Of a DNA stretch of 64,000 nucleotides, positions 37,231-45,816 are shown piece by piece (the first letter of the stretch is position 1; each line of letters starts with the position of its first letter). The position numbers were made by a program, and so were the translations under genes. The stretch lies in contig NZ_LMKO01000005.1 in NCBI RefSeq assembly GCF_001421705.1, forward strand, positions 4,214-68,213. Direction: 5' to 3'. This DNA is from Xylophilus sp. Leaf220 (GTDB lineage Bacteria > Pseudomonadota > Gammaproteobacteria > Burkholderiales > Burkholderiaceae_C). The notes under the pieces are model-generated. The model had not been told where the DNA came from and ran no database searches. It was given only the letters and a program-made list of their open reading frames with translations.

Positions 37231-37252
37231 ATAGCAGCAGGTCGGCGCCGCA
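37231..37252. repeat. Partial GCTAT-family repeat (right half)
   Basis: CGATAGCAGCAGGTCGGCGC matches the right half of the copy at 44171 (ATAGCAAGAGGTCGGCGC). The left half is missing. It lies just after the WYL regulator stop codon. Confidence 0.45.
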
Positions 37253-37317
37253 CGCCGGCCCCGCCCATCTTTCTTCTGAAAACCGCTGGGGTCGCCGGCC
37301 CGGGGAGCCAGACGCCG

Positions 37318-37938
37318 TCAGCCGGCCCGCAGCGCGTTCTGCTCGTCGGCGGCCAGCGCCGCGTATACCCGGATCGCCGCGTACGCATCGTTGGCGGCGT
37401 AGACGATCTGCGATTCGGAGAGCTGCGGGTTCGCCCAGTTGGTGGTCGCCACCTTCTTCGACTTGACGAAGCGCTGGCCGAAGAGGATGGCGGCCGCGGC
37501 CTTCACGCCCACCTCCTTGCGGTAGCCGCGCTCGCGGAACACCGTGTCCAGGTCCATCACCGCCTGCGGCTCCACGCCCAGACGGTTGCGCAGCTGCCGC
37601 AGATCGCCCGACAGGCCGAAGCCCACCTTGCGCACCGCGGGCGAGCGCAGCAGCGCGGCGGTCACCCGCAGGCAGTCGGGGTCGTGCAGCTGGAACACCC
37701 AGGCGGTCCGCAGGGTCGAGAACTGGGCCACGTGCGGGCCTTCCGACACGTCGCCGCGGGCGAAGGTGGGTTTGGATTCGGTGTCGAAGCCCAGCACCTC
37801 GACGCCCATCAGCTCCGCGTCGGCGGCGCGCGCCTGGGCCGAGGTGGAGACGACCCGGATGTCCGGCAGCGCCAGGCGGGTGAATTCGGGCAACGCGGCG
37901 ATCGCGTCTTTTTCGGGGGCAAGCAGTCGGCCGTTCAT
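37318..37938 (-). CDS. DEDD-family 3'-5' exonuclease (ribonuclease D-like domain)
   Basis: 206 residues. Exo I motif VLGFDTESKPTF supplies Asp and Glu, Exo II motif GFGLSGDLRQLRNRL the second Asp, and Exo III motif IVYAANDAYAAIRVY the last Asp with a DxxY pattern. It lacks the HRDC domains of full RNase D, so it is a single-domain 3'-5' exonuclease of the Rrp6/WRN group. It may trim RNA or DNA ends. It converges on the WYL regulator. Confidence 0.87.
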   Translation of the reverse strand: MNGRLLAPEKDAIAALPEFTRLALPDIRVVSTSAQARAADAELMGVEVLGFDTESKPTFARGDVSEGPHVAQFSTLRTAWVFQLHDPDCLRVTAALLRSPAVRKVGFGLSGDLRQLRNRLGVEPQAVMDLDTVFRERGYRKEVGVKAAAAILFGQRFVKSKKVATTNWANPQLSESQIVYAANDAYAAIRVYAALAADEQNALRAG

Positions 37939-38069
37939 GGGGCGTGAAGGTACCACGCAGCCGCCACGCCCAGCGCCGGCCCAGGCGCACGTGGAAAAGC
38001 CCGCCGGGCGCAAGGCGCGGCGGGCTTCGGAGGTGCGGACCGCCGTGGGGCGGCGGGCACGGGTCGCTA

Positions 38070-38378
38070 TCAGAAGCTGGTGAATTCGCCGCGGGCGATC
38101 TGGTCGGCACGGGCGGCCTGGATCGCCTGGCTGCGCACCGCGACACGGCTGGTGGCCGATGCGGGAGCGCGCTGCACGCCGTCGTCCGCGACTTCGGAGT
38201 TGTTCTGCGTGCGGGTGGCCTGGATGGCTTCGGCCTGCACGTCGGCGCGGCTGCGTTGCGACGTCACTTGCTGGGCGTAGGGCGAGAAGCTGTCGCCTTC
38301 GCCGGCGGCGTGGGCGGCAACGCCGAAGCTGCTCAGCAGGGCCAGGGTAGAAGCGGCAAGAATGGTGCGGGTGTTCAT
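38070..38378 (-). CDS. DUF4148 family small secreted protein
   Basis: 102 residues from ATG 38378. A clear signal peptide (MNTRTILAASTLALLSSFGV, ending AHAA) precedes a short polar domain. The repeated pattern AEAIQATR ... SQAIQAAR is characteristic of DUF4148 proteins, which are abundant in Burkholderiales and have no known function. Probably periplasmic. Confidence 0.82.
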   Translation of the reverse strand: MNTRTILAASTLALLSSFGVAAHAAGEGDSFSPYAQQVTSQRSRADVQAEAIQATRTQNNSEVADDGVQRAPASATSRVAVRSQAIQAARADQIARGEFTSF

Positions 38379-38695
38379 GGTGATTTCCTCGGGATGGTTC
38401 GATGCGGTGATAAGGACTTCCGGCGGGCGCCACCGTGGCGTTCTCCGTTTCGGTGAGTCGTGCATCTGTGTGCGGCTCATCGATGGGTTGAACTTTAGGC
38501 TTTCGATCCATTTGGAAAAAGCCGATTGCGCGCAATGCAATGTTTCCGATACCGCAACAGTGGCGTCGCCGTGGCCTACGCAGGCATCCCTCAGCCACCC
38601 CTGCAGCGGCCCCGCGCCACCCGGTTACAACGGGACGCGCGCCGTGCCGCGGCGGTGCGCACAATCGCGCTTTTCATGCACCGAGGAGCCCCGCC
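38379..38695. other. Non-coding interval between divergent small secreted-protein genes
   Basis: No gene was found in these 317 bases. A perfect palindrome ATTGCGCGCAAT (38525-38536), next to GCAATG, is the only clear site. It sits about 150 bases from each start codon and may bind a regulator. No convincing promoter pair was assigned. Confidence 0.4.
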
Positions 38696-39106
38696 ATGCA
38701 CCGCACCGTTTCCGCCTTCGTCCGCGCCACCACCGCCGCCACCTGCCTGGTGCTGGCCGCGCCGCTCGCCTTCGCCCAGGTGCCGGCCTTGCAGGGCCAG
38801 GGCGCGGTGCGCCATGTCTGCGGCGGCATCGGCTCGGACGAATCGACCGCGTTCCGCGCCGCGATGAAGGACCATCCGCTCTCGCTGTTGTTCGCCCGCG
38901 CCTCGGGCGACTACCTGGCCGACGTGCAGGTCGACGTGCAGGATGCGCAGGGCAAGTCGGTGCTGTCGACCAAGGCCGCCGGCCCGGTCTGCCTGGTCGA
39001 TCTGCCGAAGGGCACGTACACGGTGCACGCCAGTGCCGGCAGCGGCCACAAGGTGCAGACGGTGACCGTCGACGGCACGCCGCGCACCGCCGATTTCCGC
39101 TTCTGA
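38696..39106 (+). CDS. Hypothetical secreted protein with carboxypeptidase-regulatory-like fold
   Basis: 136 residues with a signal peptide (ATTAATCLVLAAPLAFAQV). The mature part holds two cysteines (RHVCGGIGSDES, GPVCLVDLPKG). The segment VCLVDLPKGTYTVHASAGSGHKVQTVTV resembles the beta-sandwich of carboxypeptidase-regulatory-like domains. No known function. The preceding bases show a weak GAGGAG ribosome site. It converges on the glutathione peroxidase gene, 25 bases between stops. Confidence 0.7.
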   Translation: MHRTVSAFVRATTAATCLVLAAPLAFAQVPALQGQGAVRHVCGGIGSDESTAFRAAMKDHPLSLLFARASGDYLADVQVDVQDAQGKSVLSTKAAGPVCLVDLPKGTYTVHASAGSGHKVQTVTVDGTPRTADFRF

Positions 39107-39131
39107 TCCCGCGGCGCCGCCGCGCGCCGGA

Positions 39132-39626
39132 TCAGGTGCCGCCGGCGGCCAGCGCGGCCTCGATGTCGGGCGCGATGTTCTCGGGCTTGTCCATCGAGCC
39201 GTAGCGCTTCAGCACCCGCCCGTCGCGGCCGACCAGGAACTTGGTGAAATTCCACTTGATCGCCTTGCTGCCCAGCACGCCGGGCGCCTCGTCCTTCAAC
39301 CAGACGAAGAGCGGGTCGGCCCCGTCGCCGTTGACCTCGACCTTCTCCATCATCGGGAAGTCGACCCCGTAGTTCTTCTGGCAAAACGCGCCGATCTCGG
39401 CGTTGCTGCCCTTGTCCTGTGCGCCGAACTGGTTGCACGGAAACCCCAGCACCGCCAGACCCTGCGCCGCATAGCGCTGGTGCAGCGACTGCAGCCCTGC
39501 GAACTGCGGCGTGAAGCCGCAGGCGCTCGCGGTGTTGACCACCAGCACCACCTGGCCCGCGTACTGCGCAAGGGGCACGGCACGGCCGTCGATGGACTGG
39601 GCCTGGAAGTCGGAGAGGGTGGTCAT
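39132..39626 (-). CDS. Glutathione peroxidase (thiol peroxidase family)
   Basis: 164 residues from ATG 39626. The peroxidatic Cys36 is in NTASACGFTPQF, the second conserved motif is GFPCNQFGAQDKG, and the third is IKWNFTKFLVGRDG. A Cys replaces selenocysteine, as in bacterial BtuE-like enzymes, which often use thioredoxin rather than glutathione. It should detoxify organic hydroperoxides in the cytoplasm. It is 73 bases downstream of the siderophore receptor gene on the same strand. Confidence 0.93.
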   Translation of the reverse strand: MTTLSDFQAQSIDGRAVPLAQYAGQVVLVVNTASACGFTPQFAGLQSLHQRYAAQGLAVLGFPCNQFGAQDKGSNAEIGAFCQKNYGVDFPMMEKVEVNGDGADPLFVWLKDEAPGVLGSKAIKWNFTKFLVGRDGRVLKRYGSMDKPENIAPDIEAALAAGGT

Positions 39627-39699
39627 GGCGGCGGGCTCGCGGTGGTGAAGGTGGGCCATGCTAGCGGGCGACGCGATGCCGCAGGTTCGAAAAGCGCGC

Positions 39700-41853
39700 T
39701 CAATACCGCACGCGCAGCGTCGCCACCAGCCGGCGCGGCTCGCCGTAGAAGTTCTGGCGGCCGGGGGAGGAGAGCTTTTCGTAGTACGTCTTGTCGAGCA
39801 GGTTCTCGGCATTGAGGCTCACCGCCACCTTGTCGTTAACCTGGTAGGCGACCTGGGCGTTGAGCAGGGTGTAGTTGCCCGATACCAGCCGCAGCGCGCC
39901 GCTCTGCGAGAAGAATTCGCTGCGGTACGACAGCCCGCCGCCCACGCTCCAGCCTTGCAGCATCGCGGCGCGGAACGCATAGCGGGTGAACAGGTTGACG
40001 CTGTGTTTGGGCGTGATGGCGCTGAAGACTTGGCCCTGCTGGGCGGCCGGCGCGCGCAGGTACTTCGTGTCGGTATACGCATAGCCGGCCAGCAGGTCCC
40101 AGCCGGGCATGACCTGGCCACTCACCTCGGCCTCGAAGCCCTGGCTGCGCACCTTGCCGCCGGCCACCGAGGCGTTGGGCACCGACGGGTCGGCCACCGC
40201 GCGGCCGGTGTCGAGGATGCGGAACAGCGCGGCATGGGCGTTGAGCCGCTTGTCCAGCAGCGCGCCCTTCAGGCCCAGCTCCACCTGCTTGCCGGTGCGC
40301 GGCGGCAGCAGCTGGCGCGCCGCGTCGGTCTCGCTCTGCACCGCGAAGGTCTCGACATAGCTGGTGTAGACGGTGAACCGGCCGTCGAGGTCGTAGAGCA
40401 GCGCCAGCAGCGGGGTGAACTGCCGGCCCGGGTCTTGGCGGCCGGTGACCGCGCCGCTGGCGGTGCTGCGGGTCTGCGCCTCCGCCCAGCTCGTGCGGCC
40501 GCCGGCCACCAGTTTCAGCCGGTCGGCCAGGGCGATCTGGGCCTGGCCGTAGACCGCGTTCTCGCGCCGCTCGATCGTGCTGGTGTAGCCCGGCAGGCGG
40601 ACGTCGGGGTAGGCCAGGTCGTAGTCGGGCCGCAGCAGGTTGAAGGGCAGCGTGGGACCGAAGCCGAAGTTGCCTTCGTAGCTGGTGCCCTCGTTGCGGC
40701 TCGCGCCCAGCAGCAGGCGGTGGGTGCGGCCGCCCACGACCACCGGGGTGGTCACGAAGAGGTCGTAGTTGCGGTTCCTGGATTCGGTCAGGCCGTCGAC
40801 CGTCTGCAGCGCGATGGCGCCGTTGGCCGCCATCGCGCTGTTGGAGCGGGCCGAGCGGTAGTAGGCCTCGCGGTCGACGTCGCGGACCGACACGCGCGCC
40901 ATGCCGCCGTTGTCCAGCCGATGCTCGAGCTCTGCGAAGGTGTCGGCCGTCTCCAGGTTCTGCCGGTTGGCGCGCAGGCCGGCAAAGGCCGAGCGGGGCA
41001 GGTCGATCAGCCGGCCGTCGGCATAGGTGGGCAGGCCCTGGTCGACCGCGGCGCGGGTGCGCTGGCGCGCGGTGCCGACCGAGAGCGTGGTCCGCGGGCC
41101 AAGGTCGAGCTCCAGCGTGCCGTAGCCCAGCTGCTTGTCGTTGAAAAGCGTGTCGGTGAAGCCGTCGCGTTTTTCCGATACCGCCACCACGCGCCCGCGC
41201 AGCGTGCCGGCGGCGTTCAGCGCGCCGGTGATGTCCACGTCAGCGCGCTTCAGGCCGAAGGAGCCGGCCGAGACATTGGCCGCCAGCCCCAGCGTGCTGC
41301 GGGCGCGCTTTCGCACCAGGTTGATTGTGCCGCCCGGTTCGCCCGCGCCCTGCAGCAGGCCGGCCGGGCCGCGCAGCACCTCGATGCGGTCGTACACCGC
41401 GGTGTCCAGCGTCGCGTAGTTGCCCTGCGCGATCGGCATGCCGTCGAGCTGGATCGTGCCGATGTCGAAGCCGCGCGCCTGGAAGCTGTTGTAGTTGCCG
41501 GCACCGTCGAAGCGGGTCACGGTGATGCCGGTGGTCTGCTTGACCGCGTCCTCCACCTTGGTGAAGTTGCGGTCGTCCAGTTGCTGGCGGGTGATGACGC
41601 TGACCGACTGCGGTGTCTCGCGCAGCGTCTGCGGCATCTTGCCGATGCTGACCGCGCGGGCGGTGTACTGGCCGGTGTCCTCGCTGGTGGCGCCGCCGGT
41701 GTCGACCACCTGCACTTCGGGCAGGGCGGCGCCGCTGCGCGGCGGTGTGTCGGCGGCGGCCTGGGCGAAGGCGCCGCCGACCGAGAGGCCGGCCAGCGCC
41801 AGCGCCGCGGCGGAGACGACGGGCCGAAGGCGGACCCGCGGGCCGACCCGCAT
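39700..41853 (-). CDS. TonB-dependent siderophore receptor
   Basis: I start at ATG 41853 (717 residues), which gives a normal signal peptide (RPVVSAAALALAGLSVGGAFAQ); an ATG at 41913 would add 20 residues. The plug domain begins TLRETPQSVSVITRQQLDDRN and contains YDRIEVLRGPAGLLQGAGEPGG, the TIGR01783 siderophore-receptor pattern. The barrel ends NLLDKTYYEKLSS...ATLRVRY with a terminal aromatic. It imports ferric siderophores with TonB-ExbBD. No biosynthesis or anti-sigma genes adjoin it, suggesting uptake of foreign siderophores. Confidence 0.92.
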   Translation of the reverse strand: MRVGPRVRLRPVVSAAALALAGLSVGGAFAQAAADTPPRSGAALPEVQVVDTGGATSEDTGQYTARAVSIGKMPQTLRETPQSVSVITRQQLDDRNFTKVEDAVKQTTGITVTRFDGAGNYNSFQARGFDIGTIQLDGMPIAQGNYATLDTAVYDRIEVLRGPAGLLQGAGEPGGTINLVRKRARSTLGLAANVSAGSFGLKRADVDITGALNAAGTLRGRVVAVSEKRDGFTDTLFNDKQLGYGTLELDLGPRTTLSVGTARQRTRAAVDQGLPTYADGRLIDLPRSAFAGLRANRQNLETADTFAELEHRLDNGGMARVSVRDVDREAYYRSARSNSAMAANGAIALQTVDGLTESRNRNYDLFVTTPVVVGGRTHRLLLGASRNEGTSYEGNFGFGPTLPFNLLRPDYDLAYPDVRLPGYTSTIERRENAVYGQAQIALADRLKLVAGGRTSWAEAQTRSTASGAVTGRQDPGRQFTPLLALLYDLDGRFTVYTSYVETFAVQSETDAARQLLPPRTGKQVELGLKGALLDKRLNAHAALFRILDTGRAVADPSVPNASVAGGKVRSQGFEAEVSGQVMPGWDLLAGYAYTDTKYLRAPAAQQGQVFSAITPKHSVNLFTRYAFRAAMLQGWSVGGGLSYRSEFFSQSGALRLVSGNYTLLNAQVAYQVNDKVAVSLNAENLLDKTYYEKLSSPGRQNFYGEPRRLVATLRVRY

Positions 41854-42095
41854 AGAGGGATCAGGGCGCAGCGCCGGGCAGGCGCCCGCCGTGACAAGGC
41901 AGAAGGGGAGCATCGCAGAACGTCCAGCAAGAGGGCAGGGGCCCTGCGGCGGGTGGGGCGCAGGGCGGCGGCTGCGGTAGCTGGCAGGTGCGCAGGGGGC
42001 GCGGCTGGCGTTCCGGAAGAGGCGGGCGCAGTGTAGCAAGGCGGGCATGTCGCCCGTACCCGGCCACGGCGGCATGGGGCCGCGTGGGGCGTGTG

Positions 42096-43667
42096 TCAGG
42101 CCGCGGGTTCGACCAGCGCGCGCATCTTCTTGCGCAATGCCTTGTCGCGGCGCTGCTCGTCGTCCCAGTCCTGCCGCACCGCCAGCAGCAGGGCCACCGC
42201 CATCAGCACCAGGACGAACGCGAACGGCAGGGCGAAGACGATGGTGGCGGTCTGCACCGCCTGCAGCCCGCCCGCGAACAGCAGCGACAGCGCGATCGCC
42301 GCCACCAGCAGGCCCCACGCCACCTTGATCCAGGCCCGCGGATTGGGATCGCCGCCGGTGCTCATCATGCCCAGCACCAGCGTAGCCGAATCGCCGGAGG
42401 TGACGAAGAACACAACGACCAGCACGGTGGCCACCACCGACATGGCGGTGCCCATCGGCAGTGCATTGAACATCGCGAACATGGCGGTGGCCGCATCCGA
42501 CTGCACCGCCGCGCCCAGCCCGGCGTCGTGGAAGATCTCCAGGTTCAGCGCGGTGCCCCCGAAGATGGCGAACCACATGAAGCCGACCAGCGTCGGCGCC
42601 AGCACCGTGCCCACCAGGAACTGCCGGATCGTCCGGCCGCGCGAGACGCGGGCGATGAACAGCCCCACGAAAGGCGACCACGACACCCACCAGGCCCAGT
42701 AGAAGATCGTCCAGTCGCCCACCCAGGAGCTGTCCCGGAAGGGCGACATGCGCAGGCTGGTGCGCACGAATTCGCTCAAATAGGCGCCCAGCGTGTTGGT
42801 GAAGGTGTTGACGATCGCGACCGTCGGCCCCAGCACGAACACCACCAGCGCCAGCACGGCGGCCAGCACCAGGTTGCCGATCGAGAGCCATTTGACGCCG
42901 CGCTCCACGCCGCTGACGGCCGAGGCGATAAACATCGCGGTGGTCACCACGATGATCGCCGCCTGCGCGGTAGTGCCCACCGGCACGCCGAACACCGCGT
43001 GCAGCCCGCCGTTGATCTGCGTCGCGCCCATGCCCAGCGAGGCCGCGACGCCGAACGCGGTGGCCACCGTGGCCAGCACGTTCACCACCGGCGACAGCCG
43101 CCGCATGCCGCGCCAGGGCAGCGATTCGGTGGCCGAGCTGACCAGCGCGGGCGCCTTGCGGCGGAACTGGAAGAACCCGATCGCCAGGCCCACGATGCCG
43201 TAGATCGCCCAGGGGTGCAGCCCCCAGTGGAAGAAGGCGTAGCGCATCGCCGCGCCCGCCGCCTCGGGCGTGCCGGCGGCGATGCCCGGCGGCGGCTTCA
43301 GGTAGTGCGAGATCGGCTCGGCCACGCCCCAGAACACCAGCCCGATGCCCATGCCCGCGGCGAACAGCATCGCGAACCAGGCGCCCACCGAGAACTCGGG
43401 CTCGTCGTCCTCGTCGCCCAGCTTCAGGTCGCCGTACCGGCTGGCCGCCAGGAACAGCGCCAGCAGCACCAGTCCCAGCACCACCCACAGGTAGAGCCAG
43501 CCGAAGTTGCGGGTGATGCTCGCCAGCGCGCCGCCGAAGAACCGGTCGAGCGCCGCCGGCGCCGCCAGGCCCCAGACCACCACCGTGGCGATGATGGCCA
43601 TCGAGGCGAGCAACGGGCCGTTGCGGCGGAGGAAGGGGGTCGTGGTGTCTGCAGGGGTCGTCGTCAT
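42096..43667 (-). CDS. BCCT-family transporter
   Basis: 523 residues, twelve membrane segments. It has the BCCT core AGMGIGLVFWGVAEPISHY and the aromatic helix WTIFYWAWWVSWSPFVGLF, which line the betaine/choline/carnitine site. The C-terminus is short (LRKKMRALVEPAA), lacking the long osmosensory tail of BetP, so it may be proton- or sodium-driven uptake without strong osmotic gating. Substrate choice is not decidable. It lies upstream of the siderophore receptor on the same strand, 242 bases apart. Confidence 0.9.
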   Translation of the reverse strand: MTTTPADTTTPFLRRNGPLLASMAIIATVVVWGLAAPAALDRFFGGALASITRNFGWLYLWVVLGLVLLALFLAASRYGDLKLGDEDDEPEFSVGAWFAMLFAAGMGIGLVFWGVAEPISHYLKPPPGIAAGTPEAAGAAMRYAFFHWGLHPWAIYGIVGLAIGFFQFRRKAPALVSSATESLPWRGMRRLSPVVNVLATVATAFGVAASLGMGATQINGGLHAVFGVPVGTTAQAAIIVVTTAMFIASAVSGVERGVKWLSIGNLVLAAVLALVVFVLGPTVAIVNTFTNTLGAYLSEFVRTSLRMSPFRDSSWVGDWTIFYWAWWVSWSPFVGLFIARVSRGRTIRQFLVGTVLAPTLVGFMWFAIFGGTALNLEIFHDAGLGAAVQSDAATAMFAMFNALPMGTAMSVVATVLVVVFFVTSGDSATLVLGMMSTGGDPNPRAWIKVAWGLLVAAIALSLLFAGGLQAVQTATIVFALPFAFVLVLMAVALLLAVRQDWDDEQRRDKALRKKMRALVEPAA

Positions 43668-43734
43668 GCGGGGGAGTATTGGGGCAGACGGCCGACGTCG
43701 GGTTTCCAGCCGTGATTTCAGAGGGAAAAAGGGC

Positions 43735-43779
43735 TGTAGCCGGCTTGCGGTAATGGCGGGTAGCTATCGATTCGGTAGC
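43735..43779. repeat. GCTAT-type intergenic palindrome with upstream module (copy 4)
   Basis: The core 43763-43779 GCTATCGATTCGGTAGC is a diverged copy. It is preceded by TAGCCGGC...GGCGGGTA, the same hairpin module seen before the copies at 29817 and 56685. Confidence 0.6.
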
Positions 43780-43781
43780 GC

Positions 43782-43802
43782 GGGTTGGGGTTGGGGTTGG
43801 GG
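43782..43802 (+). repeat. TTGGGG tandem tract with G-quadruplex potential
   Basis: Four G-tracts (GGG, GGGG, GGGG, GGGG) are separated by TT only. This meets the sequence rule for an intramolecular G-quadruplex on the plus strand. Confidence 0.6.
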
Positions 43803-43818
43803 TGTGCCGGGCTCGCGC

Positions 43819-43896
43819 CGACGGCGTACTCTGCTCCGCGACTGTCCCCCGGCCTGCGGCCTCCTCCTTTATGTCGCTGCGCAGAGCACGCCATCG
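43819..43896 (+). repeat. Stem element A (conserved interior, private outer stem)
   Basis: Outer arms 43819-43834 and 43881-43896 pair at 14 of 16 positions. The 46-base interior (43835-43880) includes GGCCTGCGGCC and CCTTTAT, and matches element B in reverse complement at 42 of 46 positions. The outer arms have no resemblance to those of element B. Confidence 0.75.
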
Positions 43897-43932
43897 TCAC
43901 GATCCCTTTCGGGTGCTTGATCGACGGTGGCA

Positions 43933-43941
43933 GGGGGGGGG
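43933..43941 (+). repeat. Homopolymer run of nine G
   Basis: A nine-G run between the two stem elements. Such tracts are prone to slippage. It is not in a gene, so any effect would be on DNA structure or transcription. Confidence 0.5.
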
Positions 43942-44054
43942 CGCCTGCGACGGGCGTGGCTCCTACGCAAGACCTCGATGCGGACACAGCGCCAGCGACC
44001 TGGGCCTGCTACTGATCGACCTGCACGACGCTAGGCTTCCAGGGCCGGGAGCGT

Positions 44055-44124
44055 CGGGTGACCCCCGCAGCGAAATAAAGGGGGAGGCCGCAGGCCGGAG
44101 GACATTCGCGGAGGGGGTCACCCG
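44055..44124 (-). repeat. Stem element B (inverted copy with a different outer stem)
   Basis: Outer arms CGGGTGACCCCC (44055-44066) and GGGGGTCACCCG (44113-44124) pair perfectly over 12 bases. The interior 44067-44112 is the reverse complement of the interior of element A with four substitutions. Confidence 0.78.
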
Positions 44125-44170
44125 GCGATCACGGACCCCGCACCCGCCAAACCCCGCCACAAACAAAAAC

Positions 44171-44187
44171 GCTATGAATTAAATAGC
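44171..44187. repeat. GCTAT-type intergenic palindrome (copy 5)
   Basis: GCTATGAATTAAATAGC, followed by AAGAGGTCGGCGC. The downstream module puts it in opposite orientation to the copy at 43763, and it lies 47 bases from the radA stop. Confidence 0.65.
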
Positions 44188-44234
44188 AAGAGGTCGGCGC
44201 TGAAAGACGGCCACAGCCATTCCAAGCATAAAAA

Positions 44235-45650
44235 CTACTGCAGCCGCCGCACCACGTCCATCGCCTCTTCCACCCGCTCGACAGGATGGATCTCCAGCCC
44301 TTCGATCGGCTTCTTGGGCATGTTGGCCTTGGGCACCACCGCCACGGTGAAGCCCAGCTTGGCGGCCTCGCGCAGACGCTCCTGGCCGCGGGGCGCCGGC
44401 CGCACCTCGCCGGCCAGGCCCACCTCGCCGAAGGCCAGGAAGCCCTTGGGGAGCGGCTTGCCGCGCAGGCTGCCGGTGATCGCGAACATCACCGCCAGGT
44501 CGGCCGCCGGCTCGGTGATCCGCACGCCGCCCACCGCGTTGACGAACACGTCCTGGTCCATGCAGGCCACGCCCGCGTGGCGGTGCAGCACCGCCAGCAG
44601 CATCGCCAGCCGGTCGCGGTCCAGGCCCACCGACAGGCGCCGCGGGCTGGGGCCGCCGGCATCGACCAGCGCCTGGATCTCCACCAGCATCGGCCGGGTG
44701 CCCTCCAGCGTCACCATCACGCAGCTGCCGGGCACCGGCTCGGTGTGCTGGCTCAGGAAGATCGCGCTGGGGTTGCTCACGCCCTTCAGCCCCTTCTCGG
44801 TCATCGCGAATACGCCGATCTCGTTGACCGCGCCGAAGCGGTTCTTGATCGCCCGCACCAGCCGGAAGCTGCTGTGCGTGTCGCCCTCGAAGTAGAGCAC
44901 CGTGTCGACCATGTGCTCCAGCACCCGCGGACCGGCCAGGGAGCCGTCCTTGGTGACGTGGCCGACCAGCACGATCGCCACGCCGCTGGCCTTGGCCGCG
45001 CGGGTCAGGTGGGCCGCGCATTCGCGCACCTGCGCCACCGAGCCGGGGGCCGAGGTCAGCTGGTCGGAGTACACCGTCTGGATCGAATCGATCACCGCCA
45101 CCGCCGGGCGCAGCTGGTCGAGCGTCGCCAAAATTTTCTCCAGCTGGATCTCGGCCAGCACCTGCACCTGGGAGCAGTCCAACCCCAGCCGGCGCGCCCG
45201 CATCGCCACCTGCGCGCCGCTTTCCTCGCCGGTCACGTACAGGGTGTCGAGCCCGCCCGGGGCGGTGCCGTCGCCCTCCAGCGGCCGGCGCGAGAGCGCG
45301 TCCAGCGCCTGCAGCAGCAGGGTCGATTTGCCGATGCCCGGATCGCCGCCGATCAGCACCACGCCGCCCTCGACGATGCCGCCGCCCAGCACCCGGTCCA
45401 GCTCGTCCAGGCCGGTGGGGGTGCGAGCGAAATCGCTGGCCTCGATGTCGGCCAACAGCGTGACCGACGCGGTCTGCGCCAGGGCCGCGAAGGCCGGCGT
45501 CGCCAGCCGGTTCTTGCCCGGCGGCGCGGCGGCGGGCGCCACCGATTCCTCCAGCGTGTTCCAGGCGCCGCAGTGCGGGCATTTGCCGAGCCAGCGGGGA
45601 CTGGTGCCGCCGCAGGCGTTGCAGGTGTAGAGGGTCTTGTCCTTGGCCAT
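44235..45650 (-). CDS. radA: DNA repair protein RadA
   Basis: 471 residues from ATG 45650. An N-terminal zinc finger has Cys10, Cys13, Cys24 and Cys27 (CNAC...CPHC). The RecA-like core has Walker A GGDPGIGKSTLLL, and the RadA motif KNRFGAVNEIGVF follows. The C-terminal Lon-like domain contains DQDVFVNAVGGVRITEPAADL and PLPKGFLAFGEVGLAGEVR. RadA drives branch migration in recombination with RecA. It diverges from the SDR gene by 166 bases. Confidence 0.95.
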   Translation of the reverse strand: MAKDKTLYTCNACGGTSPRWLGKCPHCGAWNTLEESVAPAAAPPGKNRLATPAFAALAQTASVTLLADIEASDFARTPTGLDELDRVLGGGIVEGGVVLIGGDPGIGKSTLLLQALDALSRRPLEGDGTAPGGLDTLYVTGEESGAQVAMRARRLGLDCSQVQVLAEIQLEKILATLDQLRPAVAVIDSIQTVYSDQLTSAPGSVAQVRECAAHLTRAAKASGVAIVLVGHVTKDGSLAGPRVLEHMVDTVLYFEGDTHSSFRLVRAIKNRFGAVNEIGVFAMTEKGLKGVSNPSAIFLSQHTEPVPGSCVMVTLEGTRPMLVEIQALVDAGGPSPRRLSVGLDRDRLAMLLAVLHRHAGVACMDQDVFVNAVGGVRITEPAADLAVMFAITGSLRGKPLPKGFLAFGEVGLAGEVRPAPRGQERLREAAKLGFTVAVVPKANMPKKPIEGLEIHPVERVEEAMDVVRRLQ

Positions 45651-45816
45651 GAGGAGGGCGACTATAGGCGGTCGCGGCGCATCGGCACCGCCGCCGCGCC
45701 CATGCCCGGCCACGCCGCAGGGCCTGCGGCTCGGGACTAACCCCCTGGGCGGCGCCGGGCCGGATGCCGATACTCGGAGGCTTTGCGCCCGGTGCCGTCC
45801 GCAGCGCCTCTTTTGC

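Larger units (their letters stand above)
43668..44234. other. Repeat-rich non-coding island between the BCCT gene and radA
   Basis: These 567 bases hold no convincing gene. From left to right: a GCTAT palindrome, a TTGGGG tract, a stem element, a run of nine G, an inverted second stem element and a GCTAT palindrome in opposite orientation. The order is mirror-like around about 43970. Each part is listed separately. Confidence 0.7.

Noticed and set aside
38525-38536. Promoter pair around the ATTGCGCGCAAT palindrome
   Set aside because: The palindrome is real but no -35/-10 pair with good spacing was found on either strand, so no promoter is claimed.
39700-43488. One very large open frame spanning the siderophore receptor and the BCCT gene
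   Set aside because: High GC leaves stop codons rare. The first part is an out-of-frame reading of the BCCT gene; the receptor has its own start and signal peptide at 41853.
43897-44054. Insertion sequence between the two stem elements
   Set aside because: The inverted stem elements look like terminal repeats, but the 158 bases between them encode no transposase and no target duplication was seen.
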